Origin: Schistosoma haematobium
Lineage: Eukaryota; Platyhelminthes; Trematoda; Strigeidida; Schistosomatidae
Reading direction: 5' to 3'
NCBI RefSeq assembly: GCF_000699445.3
Contig: NC_067196.1
Location: 90,863,364-90,927,363 of the forward strand
DNA length: 64,000 nucleotides
Position numbers and translations under genes: made by a program. Positions 10,336-21,004 of this stretch are shown here, piece after piece. The notes under the pieces are model-generated. The model made no database searches, had not been told where the DNA came from, and saw only the letters and a list, made by a program, of their open reading frames with translations. The first letter of the stretch is position 1. Every line of letters starts with the position of its first letter.

Positions 10336-11108
10336 GCAACCATAAGTTAATCGTGAGTTACAAATCTTCTCCACTATCTTATAAACCCTCAGTCGTAAAA
10401 GAATTTTCAGTCAAATTGATTGCCTGATTATATTTACCAATAAAGTCTATTCGTTAATTTGACTATCATTTTATACATAAACTATATCCAATCATCAATT
10501 TAGGAAAATAGATTTTAACCCTCTGACCAGTCATTAAAACTATGCCAAAAACAAGTCAGACCTAAATTTTAGTTGTCCCTTATATGATGAACGCGCTTAG
10601 GTATGTGCATCCGTAAGGTATGTCAGTCCGTTACAGATCCACATATATATCCATCGATCTATATATCTGTGGGAAATACAAGCATTGGTTTTTATTAGAT
10701 GTACATATAGAGTCAACGTTTATAGGTTCTATTTACCAGATCTATATCTATATTTAGGCATAATGTTTATAAACAAAACAGTAAACCCAGTATTATTAGG
10801 ATACATATATCCCTATATCTATATAGAATGTTCTACATCAAAATGGATAGATATAACACATTATAACTGATAAACTATCGACAATATCCTCCTCCTCCTC
10901 CTCATCATCATCAGTATTATTCTTGTTTCTACATAGATGTAAATAGATCTTTTCTTTTTCTTCTTTTTCTTTTCTTTTTTTCTTTCTTTTGAGGGGGCGG
11001 GGTTGGTGAATGTAACTTTGTTTCTTTTCTTAAATGGTTCCATCATCGAATTGAAAAAAACAAAATGAGTATGATCCAACATTTTCATAAAAGATCCGAT
11101 TTGATTAG
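10336..11108. other. intergenic or intron, polypyrimidine tract
   Basis: AT-rich. It holds a TCC/TCA trinucleotide run (about 10888-10913) and a long pyrimidine tract (about 10949-10990) that lies 120-160 bp upstream of the acceptor at 11108. No known repeat body seen. Confidence 0.5.
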
Positions 11109-12004
11109 GATCATTCTATCGATTATAATGATTTGGTGTATGATTATGTTAATGGATTTATCCAATGGTCATTTATTGATGAAAGAAGAAAAATTTCACG
11201 GAAATTAGTCAATTTGATTCATGCCACAACAACAAATGATTTCAATCTATGTACAATTCATTCACGTCAATTACAATATTTATTATATACTACTTATAAT
11301 ACTACTACTACTACTGCTACTACTACTCATTATAATGATATTCCATCAGCAGCAGGAGCGGGAACAGGAGCGTCGTCAGCATCATCAGCAGAAGGATCAG
11401 GATCATCAACAATGATTAATTTAAATGAAACATTTTATCCAATATTTCATCATTTAACCACACAAAACTCTTTAACACAAAATTTCTTGCATGATATATA
11501 TAGATCTATACAGATTATGAGAAATTTCAATCGTTGGCATAGCAACAACCACTACCACGACAACCACAACCTCAACAATCATGATACCAGGAAACAATTA
11601 GAAGTCTATTTATTTCATTTATTACAATTAAATCAACCAAATGAATTTTATAATATGAAATTATTCAATAATTTCATCACTATGAATGATGATTATGATC
11701 AAAAATCCAATTTAATTGGTATTGGTTATTGTTGTTTCAATAGGATATTAATGGCTTATGTCAATAATCATACTACTACTACTAATAGTAGTATTAGTAG
11801 TAGTACTGATGATTCCTCAGATCGTAATTCTATATGTAGTCAATTTCTATTGAATGTAGAATTATTTGATAATAATAATGAGACTATACGGTTTAATGAT
11901 TATAAATATGGAGAATTTTCATCCTTTGGGGCACCAATTCAATGTGAATCTAATTCAACCATATCAATAGTTTTACGATATTTTATTTATGCAAAAGGAA
12001 AAAG
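11109..12004 (+). CDS. internal exon of unrecognised host gene
   Basis: An 896-bp open frame bounded by ttgattAG at 11101-11108 and a perfect donor AG|GTAAGT at 12005. An in-frame stop (TAG 11106-11108) overlaps the acceptor, and the first in-frame ATG is far inside, so this is an internal exon; it starts in frame with GAT and ends in phase 2. The product of about 298 residues has a Ser/Thr/Ala/Gly/Asn low-complexity region (about 11290-11420) coded by trinucleotide runs, a His/Asn-rich stretch, and well-mixed segments such as L-E-V-Y-L-F-H-L-L-Q-L and F-S-S-F-G-A-P-I-Q. I do not recognise the family. The next exon is not in sight: the intron begins at once with repeat sequence. No retroelement similarity was noticed. 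Confidence 0.65.
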
Positions 12005-12029
12005 GTAAGTCTAGGAGTAAAGTGTGTTA

Positions 12030-12275
12030 CGCCGGTTACTCCCAATGGAGTATCGACCACTGACCAGCATTCTCCAATTCACTCAGTTCTCGGCCTTCCT
12101 TTCTAGTTCTATCCAAGTTTCGTTTATTTTTCTCATGTTTGTCTCCATTTCTCGGCGTAATGTGTTCTGTAGTCTTCCTCTTCTCCTCCTTTGGCCTTGG
12201 GGACTCCATGTGAGAGCGTGTCATGTGATACAGTTGGGTACTTTCCTCAATGTGTATCCTATCCACTTCCTGCGT
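12030..12275 (-). mobile_element. RTE family 1, 3' tail, antisense in intron
   Basis: Minus strand shows the basic tail (K-T-T-E-H-I-T-P, L-D-R-T-R-K) and the 3' UTR starting 25 bp behind the exon donor. Runs directly into an Sm-alpha copy. Confidence 0.75.
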
Positions 12276-12284
12276 TTGAAGCGA

Positions 12285-12430
12285 ACGGTACCGGATTCGA
12301 GTCCCGGAATGAGCATCAACTCCGGGAGACAGGTTCATCCAGCTGATGACTCCCAAATAGGATTAAACGCGCGTCAAACTGGATTCCACTGCTAGCAACT
12401 ATCCATCTTTGCTTAATAAGCGATCTTGTT
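12285..12430 (+). repeat. Sm-alpha-like SINE, truncated
   Basis: B box GGATTCGAGTCCC (12293-12305), gcatcaactccggga spacer and hammerhead domain, then ...ctatccatctttgctta; the tail is lost. Same order as at 6436-6690. Confidence 0.75.
12328..12395 (+). ncRNA. Sm-alpha hammerhead, probably inactive
   Basis: CTGATGA core at 12343-12349 is perfect. The stem II closing base is C instead of G (12350), and the GAAA core reads TAAA (12364-12367). The GCGTC cleavage region is kept (12370-12374). Loss of the core G should prevent cleavage. Confidence 0.7.
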
Positions 12431-13399
12431 AGCACATTGATGTGTATTATTTTGTCATATTTTTGGTTATCCCACTAACAGTATATTCACTAATACTGTT
12501 ACTGAATACATCATGATGTCCACAGTGAACACATAAATTCTTATATTGTCAAATCTCCAGTCACAGTATTTAATAGTCACCTAGGTCACTAATATTTCTA
12601 TTTTTAGACCTATATGTTTTGCGGTTACATTTATAAAAATGAGACCACAAAGATAATGATCAATAGTGGTAGTGGAATTCTGTGTATTAGGTTTGTAGTG
12701 TAACTACAAGGTTTAATGATCCAATAGTTAGTCACCATGGATTAGTCTATGAAACCAATTGATGTCAGACAACTTCTCCTCATTCAGTAATTTCAATAGA
12801 AACTTCATGGATAGAAGTTATTGGCAGAGAGGACTTTAGTTATTGATTGGCTTGTTCTGTCAGTCTATTGTTTGAATATCATACTGAACAATCTAAGAAT
12901 CCATTCTGAATATAAATTTGGTGAATACAAAAGTCACTTATGAATTGTCATAAAAAAATTGACTGACCATAAATATACTGCGTATTTTTCATTTAAGCTC
13001 AAAGATTGTGTTCTTCACAAAATTTCTGAATTTATTAGGTGTGCAAAGATAGTTAGTAGTAAGTCCTTGACTTAAAGTTGCTACTGGTTGACGTCAGCAA
13101 CATATACCTAGAATCTTAAACGGAACTGATGTTGTCTGTGAAATCTCATAAAAGCCAATCAGTTCGACAATTAGAAATGATATCAACAAGTTATTTGGGT
13201 TGTGGCAGATCTTCTGTACAACTTAGATGTCGACACTAATTTATAGCTGAATAATATCTGAAGTTGCAAAAATAAGCCCCTGGGTCTTGACTCAGTCACC
13301 GTACTCGCCGCACGGCCTGAAGTTTCTAAATGAAATCCGTGATAAATTATTAAATGCACACTACCTCAGAGTTGTAAACTAGAATCAAATATTGATTCC
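12431..13399. other. AT-rich stretch, nothing recognised
   Basis: No coding or repeat signal beyond weak SINE-like words near 13290-13380. Confidence 0.45.
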
Positions 13400-14425
13400 A
13401 TTCATAGAAGGGGAGACAAAGAGTATATACATCTACACTAATGTGGTCGATTGTCAGCTATGTCACCCACAGTCTCCAAACGCTGGTTACGGCAGTCACG
13501 CGGACCCCAACCAAGTAGTCTACTATTATCTACCAACATGGTTCAGACTAGAAGTTAGTGACTTCAACCACTGATGCCACGTTTTGGTTTGGTCCCCCCT
13601 TACTTTCTTCCAACCACCTCCAGCACCGGTTAGCATTGCACGTCGTGATAATCGGTGTTCGGGCATACGTAACACGTGGCCCAACCATCTCGGTCGATGA
13701 AGATTCACAACCTTATAGACTGATTTACCATCATCATTCCCTAATACCCTGCATCTAAACTCACTACTACTTATCCGGTGATCCCAGCAGATGCCAGCAA
13801 TATTTCTGAGCCATTTGTGGTCAAATACTAGTATCTTACGAGTATCTTCTACTCTTAATGGCCATGTTTTACAGCCGCAAAGTAGAACAGAACGAACTGA
13901 TATAGAGTGTACTTGTCTTTTTATTGACAGGTGGATATCTCACCTTCGCCATAGGTGACGTACGTCGGCAATGGCGAAATGAGCTTTTGAATCTGTGCTG
14001 AGGTTTCGTCAGACACCAACGCATTAGGGTTGACCAGACATTCAAGATAAGTGAAGTTGTCGACACGTTTGACTACTTCACTTCCAATCTATAGTTCAGG
14101 TGTTGACGCGGGCCGGTCCTGAAGCAACAACTTGCATTTAGAGTGGGAGAAACACATTCTAAACATCCTGGCATTGTTGCTCATTGGAACCAAAAGACTG
14201 CATTTTATCAGCGTCTTCACCAAACAGAACTATGTCATCTGCATATTCTATGTCGATAAGTGGATCTCCTGGAAGGAGATCAATACCCGAGAATTCAGTA
14301 GACGAGAATGTTCATCCCATCAATAGGCCTATGATGAAGTTAAACAAAAATGGAGAAAGTGGACAGCCGTGACGGACACCACTTGAGGTTGCAAAAGTAG
14401 ATGACAGATCGCCATAATTCAACTT
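13400..14425 (-). pseudogene. RTE family 2, RT palm to C-terminus, decayed
   Basis: On the minus strand: G-V-R-H-G-C-P-L-S (near 14380), then E-Y-A-D-D with the catalytic Y-A-D-D at 14234-14245. After it come the C-terminal R-V-E-D-T-R-K region (near 13840) and W-L-G-H-V-L-R-M-P plus K-T-W-H-Q (near 13690-13570). Stops and frameshifts separate the pieces. The 5' part (nuclease, fingers) is absent, a usual 5' truncation of non-LTR elements. Confidence 0.8.
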
Positions 14426-14839
14426 AGTCAACAACAACAGAATGATGTTGAGTGACAGATTGCTCAAAACTATGAAATATGGGAATAACATTAGTCAGTG
14501 GTAATCTGTTGGCTAGTGAAAAGTCTGTTAACATTATCATAGTACATGCATGACGGCTTATCATCCATTTGATGATTCTGATAGATGGATTGAATAAATG
14601 AATAAATAGTTGAAACTAAATAGATAATGAGCATCCAAATTTATGAATGAGTTATTATTATTGTTTTTAAAGTGATTGTTTATCACATCACTTTAATCGT
14701 ATTCTATGTAAAAGGACAGTAGGTAGTTAATGATCAGCCCCTCTAGACCAATTATGAAAACAGCTGCACACCTTCCAACGGAATGATGTATGGCGTTTGA
14801 TCGATTTTCTTGAATTCGCCTAATAATACAAAGGCCTTT
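14426..14839. other. AT-rich stretch, nothing recognised
   Basis: Short flank between the RTE remnant and the duplicated block; no feature seen. Confidence 0.45.
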
Positions 14840-15766
14840 AAATAGCTTGCATTTAAGAATAAGATTTGATAAACTGAGAATTCTGTCCGATTAAACCGAT
14901 TGAATATAGCGTAACACTGCGTTCTATCATTTCCTTTACTTCCTATATAATTTTCAAAGTAAAATTTATGATTTCTTATTCTCAGTGTATATTATTTGAG
15001 CATTTAGTTAATGAGCATATTTCTGTTGAACTCAAGTGTCTACAGAAACATCATTGATCATACTTTGTTGTTGTCTATCACCTCATTTCATCTCGTTAAT
15101 CAAACAACATGGTATTCTCTTTACTGTATGCTGTATGGTGGGCGTAATATAAATCTTAATTAGAATAGAACTTATCGCATTCCAATGATGTGCTTATCTG
15201 ACTGACCTTCACCTACATACATTCACGGAAGTAAAATGAGTGAATTTCTCATTTCAGAAAAGATTGATACTTTTCTAAATATAAAATGACGTGAAAACAA
15301 TTCATTTGGCTGTCAATTCATAGAAAGTCTCACTCTAACTATGAATGAACACTGTGACCATTCGCCATCTAATTTCGAGTGAGTTTAGTCGTCGTTTACT
15401 CGTAGAACCATTTGGTTTTCGCCTTCTTTAAAATCAAGAGAATGACATATTAAGAGTATTGACTGAAATCGAAGTAGTGAATAACTATTGTATGATGGTA
15501 AATAATTTGATCACTTCAATGGGGGATTATGGAGATTGTCATATTTTTGGTTGAGTTGATGAACCGATGAATGTCAGACCACCAATGAGAACCTGGAAGC
15601 GTCAATCGGTCGTCTCATCACAGTACGGAAGTCAGCAGCAGTGAGATTCGAATCCAGGACTATTGGTCTCACGTGCGAACACTTAACCTGTATACCATTG
15701 AGTCGGCCGGCATCCAACGGTTTCAATGTCTAATTTCAGTTAATCCACGATATTTTGCGACTGTTC
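14840..15766. repeat. duplicated block, copy A
   Basis: About 927 bp aligned in direct orientation to 31514-32427, with only scattered substitutions and small indels. Both copies hold the same inverted SINE at the same place, so the SINE was there before duplication. No long reading frame. Function unknown. Confidence 0.85.
15520..15740 (-). repeat. tRNA-derived SINE in duplicated block
   Basis: Inverted member of the 5168-5386 family; B box on minus strand GGATTCGAATCTC (near 15650), tail ending at about 15525. Confidence 0.75.
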
Positions 15767-16195
15767 ACTATTGCGTTCAGTGAGTAAGTGCATCACAACA
15801 CACATGGATGAAATCCAATCATCACGGCTTCTCACTATGACTTCATGGAATCCATCATGAAACCAGTCCCTAGTCATCACATGTAGTGGATAATAGCGGA
15901 TAAGATAACAATAATTTCATCATAGAATATCGATGTTTGGAGAGTATTTGACAGACGCTCGATATCAGATATATGAAATGAACAATGATTTGAATAAACG
16001 TCAAATGCTCTTTAAGCAGACGACGTATGGAAGTAGTAAGTCACTGATCATGATATATTTTATGAGAACCGAAAGTATTGAGATCAATTGAAAAAATGTC
16101 AACACCTTTCACATCACTGACTACATCACATCAATTCATAGAACATGGCTGGAGAACAAATTAAACAGAATAGAGGGAAGTAGTATTTGGATCGG
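15767..16195. other. intergenic, nothing recognised
   Basis: No coding or repeat signal noticed. Confidence 0.45.
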
Positions 16196-16199
16196 CCAC

Positions 16200-19100
16200 A
16201 ATTAACGGCTACTTAATTACGACTCTTCCTCCGCGAGGAGGAGCATAGGCCATTCAGCAGTATTCTCCATCTAACCCTGTCCTTAGTAATCCTTCTAGCT
16301 CCTTCCAGTTTTCATTCATCTTTTTCGTATGTTCTTATATTTCCCGACGTAGTGTGTTCTTTCGCCTTCTTCTTTTCCGCTTCCCTTCAGGATTCCAAGT
16401 TGGGGCTTGCCCCGTGATGCAGTTTAGTGATTTCCGTAACGCATGTCCTATCCATTTCCATCGTCGTTTCCTAATTCTCTCTTCAGCTGGAAGCTGGTTT
16501 GTTCTCTTCCACAGAAGGCTATTGCTGATGGTATCCGGCCAATGGATGTTGAGTATCTTGCGTAGACAGCTATTTATAAATACTTGTACCTTCTTGATGA
16601 CGGTTGTTGTAGTTCTCCAAGTTTCAGCTTCGTACAGTAGAACTGCCTTGACGTTGGTATGGAAGATCCTCACCTCGATATTGGTTGAAAGTTGTTTTGA
16701 GTTCCATACGCTGTTGAATTGCAGGAATGCGGACCTTGCTTTGCCAATCCTCGCCTTTACGTTTGCATCTGAATAAATTGTTCATCGATGTTGATTCTCA
16801 GGTACATGTCCTAGAGAGATTCGTCACGAAGTATGATTGAGTGGTTGTCTTCCGTGTTGCATTTGGCGATGTTGGATTTTCCCTTGAGTATGTTGAGATC
16901 TACTGATGCAGAGATTGCTGCTACACTGGCTGTCTTTATCTGCATTTGCTGGTATGTATGCGATAGGAGGGCTAGGCCGTCTGCGAGATCCAAATCGCCT
17001 AATTTATTCTTAGCTGTGCATTGCATGCCATGTTTTCCCTCAGATGTCCAGGTCTTCAAAATTCATTCGACCAGCAGAAGAAGGAAGAAGGGGGAGAGCA
17101 AAAGACTTGTCTGACACTGGAACCAACTTGGAATGCATCTGTCAGCTGATCTCCATGCAACAATTTACACTGTAATCCGTCGTATGAGTTCCGGATAATG
17201 TTGATAATCTTCTTAAGAACTCAGGAGTGTCGAGCAAGTTTCAATAAAGTCCTCCTATCTACACTGTCAAATGCCTTTACATAATCAATGAGGTTGATGT
17301 ACAGTGTTGAGTTTCACTCAAATAATTGTTCGACGATGATCCGTAGTGTCTCAATTTGGTCTATGCACGATTGATCCTTACGGAATCCATCCTGTCGATC
17401 TCGAGTTCGGGTGTCTACTGCGTCTTTTGTTCGGTTCAGCAACACTCTGTTCCCTGGTACTGACATTAGTGTGATGCATCTGCAGTCCTCATATTTGCTC
17501 AGATCTACTTTCTTTGCTATCTTGATGATTTGCCTTTCTTTTCAGTCCGTCCGTATTTCGTCCTCCCCCCAATTCCTCGTCAATAGAAGGTGGAGCATAT
17601 TCGCAGTTACTTGAATGTGTGACTTCAATTCTTCAGCTGGTATATTGTCAGGTCCTGCTGCTTTTCTGCTCTTGATTTGTCTGATAGCCATTCCGGTTTC
17701 TCCGGTTGTTCGTGTAGTGACATCTATAGATAGGTCTGAGCGTGCTTGTCTGATGTCCGATGGATTCTATAGAGCTGGTCTATTCAACAGTTCCCCAAAG
17801 TACTCTACCTATCTATTCCTCGATTCCTGAATCTTGATGATTGTCTTTTCTTCTTTGTCCGGTCTCTTTGGTTTAGTATATTTCCCTGCAAGTTTCTTCG
17901 TTGTACCGAATAGTTGTTTCATATTTCCTTCTCTTGCAGCTCTTTCCACCGTGGTTAATAGTTCTTCTTAGCATTCCTACTTGTCGGCTTTAATGTTCTT
18001 CTTCACTTGCTTGTTTGCTTCTATGTACTCAACCTGTGTCTTGACTATCTCTGCTCGTTTTCGGCTGTGATTAGTTGCTGTGTTCTTGTTCTTCCTTCAT
18101 TCAATCTCGTCCAGTGTTCCTACAGAGATCCATTCTCTATAATGATGCTTGTTGCTGCCTCCTGGCACCTCTTAACACGTTGACGCTAGTGCTTCTTTGC
18201 TACCTTTCCAGTTGTCCTCCATAGTAGTTTCTTCCTCCTCCAGTAAATCCTATAAGGCTTGGAACCTGTTGTTGAGGGCTAGTTTGAATTCGTTGAATTT
18301 GTTAGTATCTCGAAGGAAGGGTGTATTATACCCCGTTAGTGCTGTTTGTTCAGTTGTTCAGTTCTTCTTTAGCTTCAGGTTTAAATTGGCGACAACTAGG
18401 TGGTGTTGTGATCTGAAGCTCTGTCAGCTCCTCTCCTGCTTCTCACTTGTTCAATTGTCCATGAGAGTTTTCGTTGATGCTGATATGATCTATCTGGTTC
18501 TCTGTGGTGTGATGCAGTGAGATCCAAGTAGCTTTGTGTATAAAAGTGTGTGGAAATATTGTGCCACCTGACCAAGTTGTTGAATGCATACAGATTTGCA
18601 AATCTCCACCCATTTTCATTTCTCTCTCCCAGTCAATCCATGTCCTCTCATGATATCTTCATATCGAGTGTTGTCTATTCCGACTTTTGCGTTTAGATCT
18701 CCCATCTGAATGGTGAGGTTGTTTCTTGAGCACTTCGCTGTGATTGACTGCAGCCTATCGTAGAACTGATCTCTATCGTCGTCGTTGCTATCATCGGTGG
18801 GTGCATATGATTTAAAAGCATTCATCGTGATCCCGTTCATATTTGTGTTGAATGATGCTTTGATGATTTTAGATCCGTGAGATTCCCATCCTACATGTGC
18901 GTTTCGCGCTACTTTCTACAGCATTAGAACAACTCCCTGAGTGTGCGAAGCATTTTCCTCTTCATAACCGGGGTGTAGCAGGATCTCTCCTGTATTCAGC
19001 CTTTGTTGTTCAGCTTGAGTCCAATTGGTTTCGTTGATTTCCAGTACTGCCAAATTGTATCTCCTTATTTCTGTTGCCATTTGACTAATCTCTCCGGTCC

Positions 19101-19340
19101 CCACATTGTCCGGACGTTCCATGTACCTATAACAATTTTTGCTTTGGCTGTTAGAAGCAGCACCTGCCTAGTGACTCTTGCAGGAACTTGGTTTTCATCA
19201 TGAAGCGTCATAGTTCTTCAAAATGGAGACCTTCTTACTCCCAGAGCAGTGTTTAAATGGTGTGAAATAATTTTTCTGTTAAGTGTTTTTCTGGCGAGTT
19301 AGTTTTCTACGGGACGGGGCCGCTAACCGCATGCATAATC
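16200..19340 (-). pseudogene. RTE-clade retrotransposon (SR2/SjR2-like), near full length, dead
   Basis: Order on the minus strand: 5' UTR (19340-19200), nuclease (E-I-N-E-T near 19040; G-D-L-N-A-K-V-G near 18690), linker, RT fingers (A-A-G-P-D-N-I-P-A-E near 17650), palm region (to about 17000), connection (T-W-R-T-T near 16610) and basic C-terminus (R-R-W-K-W-I-G-H, near 16450). The 3' UTR ends near 16200. Many stops and shifts. The piece from about 17200 to 18900 is almost identical to 25835-27580 in inverted orientation, sharing stop codons. A full RTE is expected to be about 3.2 kb, so little is missing. Confidence 0.85.
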
Positions 19341-19348
19341 ATTGTCTT

Positions 19349-19669
19349 TTACCCAGGCTTGGGACCGGCAGTAACTCTAGAAGAGCTACAGGCGGGGTTA
19401 AAAATAATGGTAATCGCTGCTAAATCTGATAAAAGTTTATTCGAATGATTATGAAGACAGACTTCCCATAAGTCACCTTCGCCGAACACTTGAGAACAAT
19501 CAATGTGACTCGGAATATCTTCAGGTTCAACTGTGGTGCGTGTTTGCCTCAACAAACGGGGATTCAATGTCGAAGACTGAATTCTTAGCCCATCATAGCA
19601 CTTAACACAGGGGGCCATGACCGTTTTAACCAAAGCATCAGAATCTTCTTTGAAAGCTAGTGAGGGCAA
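19349..19669 (-). other. unassigned 106-residue frame before RTE 5' UTR
   Basis: Open minus-strand frame that ends next to the RTE 5' UTR (tgccggtcccaagcctgggtaaaag). It has three cysteines and no motif I recognise. It may be the outermost 5' part of the RTE copy or an older unrelated repeat. Weak support as a gene. Confidence 0.3.
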
Positions 19670-20740
19670 GTTATTTTAGTGCCCCTCTAAATTCAAAGTT
19701 CAAATAAAATGATTGACGGTATACTGCCTGTGTCAACAATGGGATTGCGGAATGAACAAAAGACATATTTAATTGCTCTCACATGTGGCAAGCGCATTCA
19801 AAATCGTGGATGAAAGCAAAATATTATCACAAAAGGCTCCAATCATATTAGAATTTAATAATGGTGTCTGGTATCATCAATAAGTCTAAAATACCGACAT
19901 AATGTATCCAGTTTTGTGACAATTTAAGCGTTCAGGATCACAAACAATATATGAGTTCCGAGAATGCAGTTTGCCACAGGACAAACATTTATTAATCCCT
20001 GTTCACCTAATTATGGTGTATTGAAGCTGTGTGCAGAAGGTAGTGAATATACATGTTGATAACTTAGGGGATGACGCGACGATTTTCGAAGAAAACAATA
20101 CTGAGTCCGAGTACCACAGTGACACACCAACTCTGTGATACAGGTGCAGCCAGCTGACGAGTCAATCTTTGTATGATGTTTTCCCATATTTCCATGAGAT
20201 TAGGATCGATTATTTACATTACAGTGTGCTTTTTTAAAAAATCTTTCATCTTATTTAGCAATGCTACGACAGGACTGTTACTAGTTTATTGAACCTATAT
20301 TTTTCCTCATTAATACTTGAGTATCAGCTTAACCCTATAGAAATATTTCATAATCAGCATTCATAACTCCTAATTAACAATAGTCTGTCATCAGGCTTTT
20401 ACTAAACAGTGGATAATCGAATAACGGAGGAATGAGGTGCATCGTTAAATGTCAATGCGGTATTCCGACATTTCAGTTTCAAACAACGAACATCGACACT
20501 TTCAAATGATATTTTTCAGTAGTGAGGCTTCATCAAACTGGACATTCACAACGGATTCACTGTTGATTACAATTGTCACATAATCACGTATACACGATAC
20601 TGTTAATTCACAAAATGGAATGCCGTAAACTCTTGTAAAACTAATCAGTTTTTACCGAATGAAAACAATCACATAAACACAGAAAACCATATTATATATT
20701 CTACAAACAATCATGAATATTGTGTGTATTTCCATGAAAC
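19670..20740. other. intergenic, with an Sm-alpha fragment
   Basis: AT-rich. About 20085-20170 holds the first half of an Sm-alpha hammerhead (caggtgcagCCAGCTGACGAGTC) cut right after the core; nothing else seen. Confidence 0.5.
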
Positions 20741-20749
20741 AATCAGCAA

Positions 20750-20755
20750 TTTATT
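20750..20755 (-). promoter_or_regulatory. polyadenylation signal of TEM7-like gene
   Basis: AATAAA on the minus strand, about 100 bp downstream of the stop codon at 20852-20854. Confidence 0.6.
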
Positions 20756-20851
20756 GAAATGATTAACATAATCAAAATTGTTTTAATCAAATGAAAAGTA
20801 AAATAACAGTCAGCTTGATGAAAACAACAAATAAGAAGGCGTTTGTGCGAA

Positions 20852-21004
20852 TCATGGCATACTTCTCTTCTTTCTGTAAAACCATAACCCTATGACACAT
20901 CCACTGCATACGACAATGAATGTGACAATTACTGGTACGATAATATACGAGTAATTGCGGGACTTCTTTTGCTCTTCATCGTCTGTCGTATCTGTAGTCA
21001 CATT
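20852..21004 (-). CDS. TEM7-like gene, last exon with TM helix
   Basis: 153 nt including stop. N-V-T glycosylation site, acidic stretch, transmembrane helix Y-I-I-V-P-V-I-V...V-I-G-L-W-F-Y, and a cytosolic tail R-K-K-R-S-M-P. Confidence 0.88.
   Translation of the reverse strand, partial: NVTTDTTDDEEQKKSRNYSYIIVPVIVTFIVVCSGCVIGLWFYRKKRSMP

Noticed and set aside
10685..10870. 61-residue frame upstream of the host exon
   Set aside because: Tyr/Ile-rich from TATA-like repeats; no splice sites that join it to 11109.
18197..18520. 107-residue plus-strand frame, identical to a minus-strand frame at 26235-26558
   Set aside because: Antisense shadow of the RTE linker; the identity only reflects the near-identical DNA of the two RTE copies.
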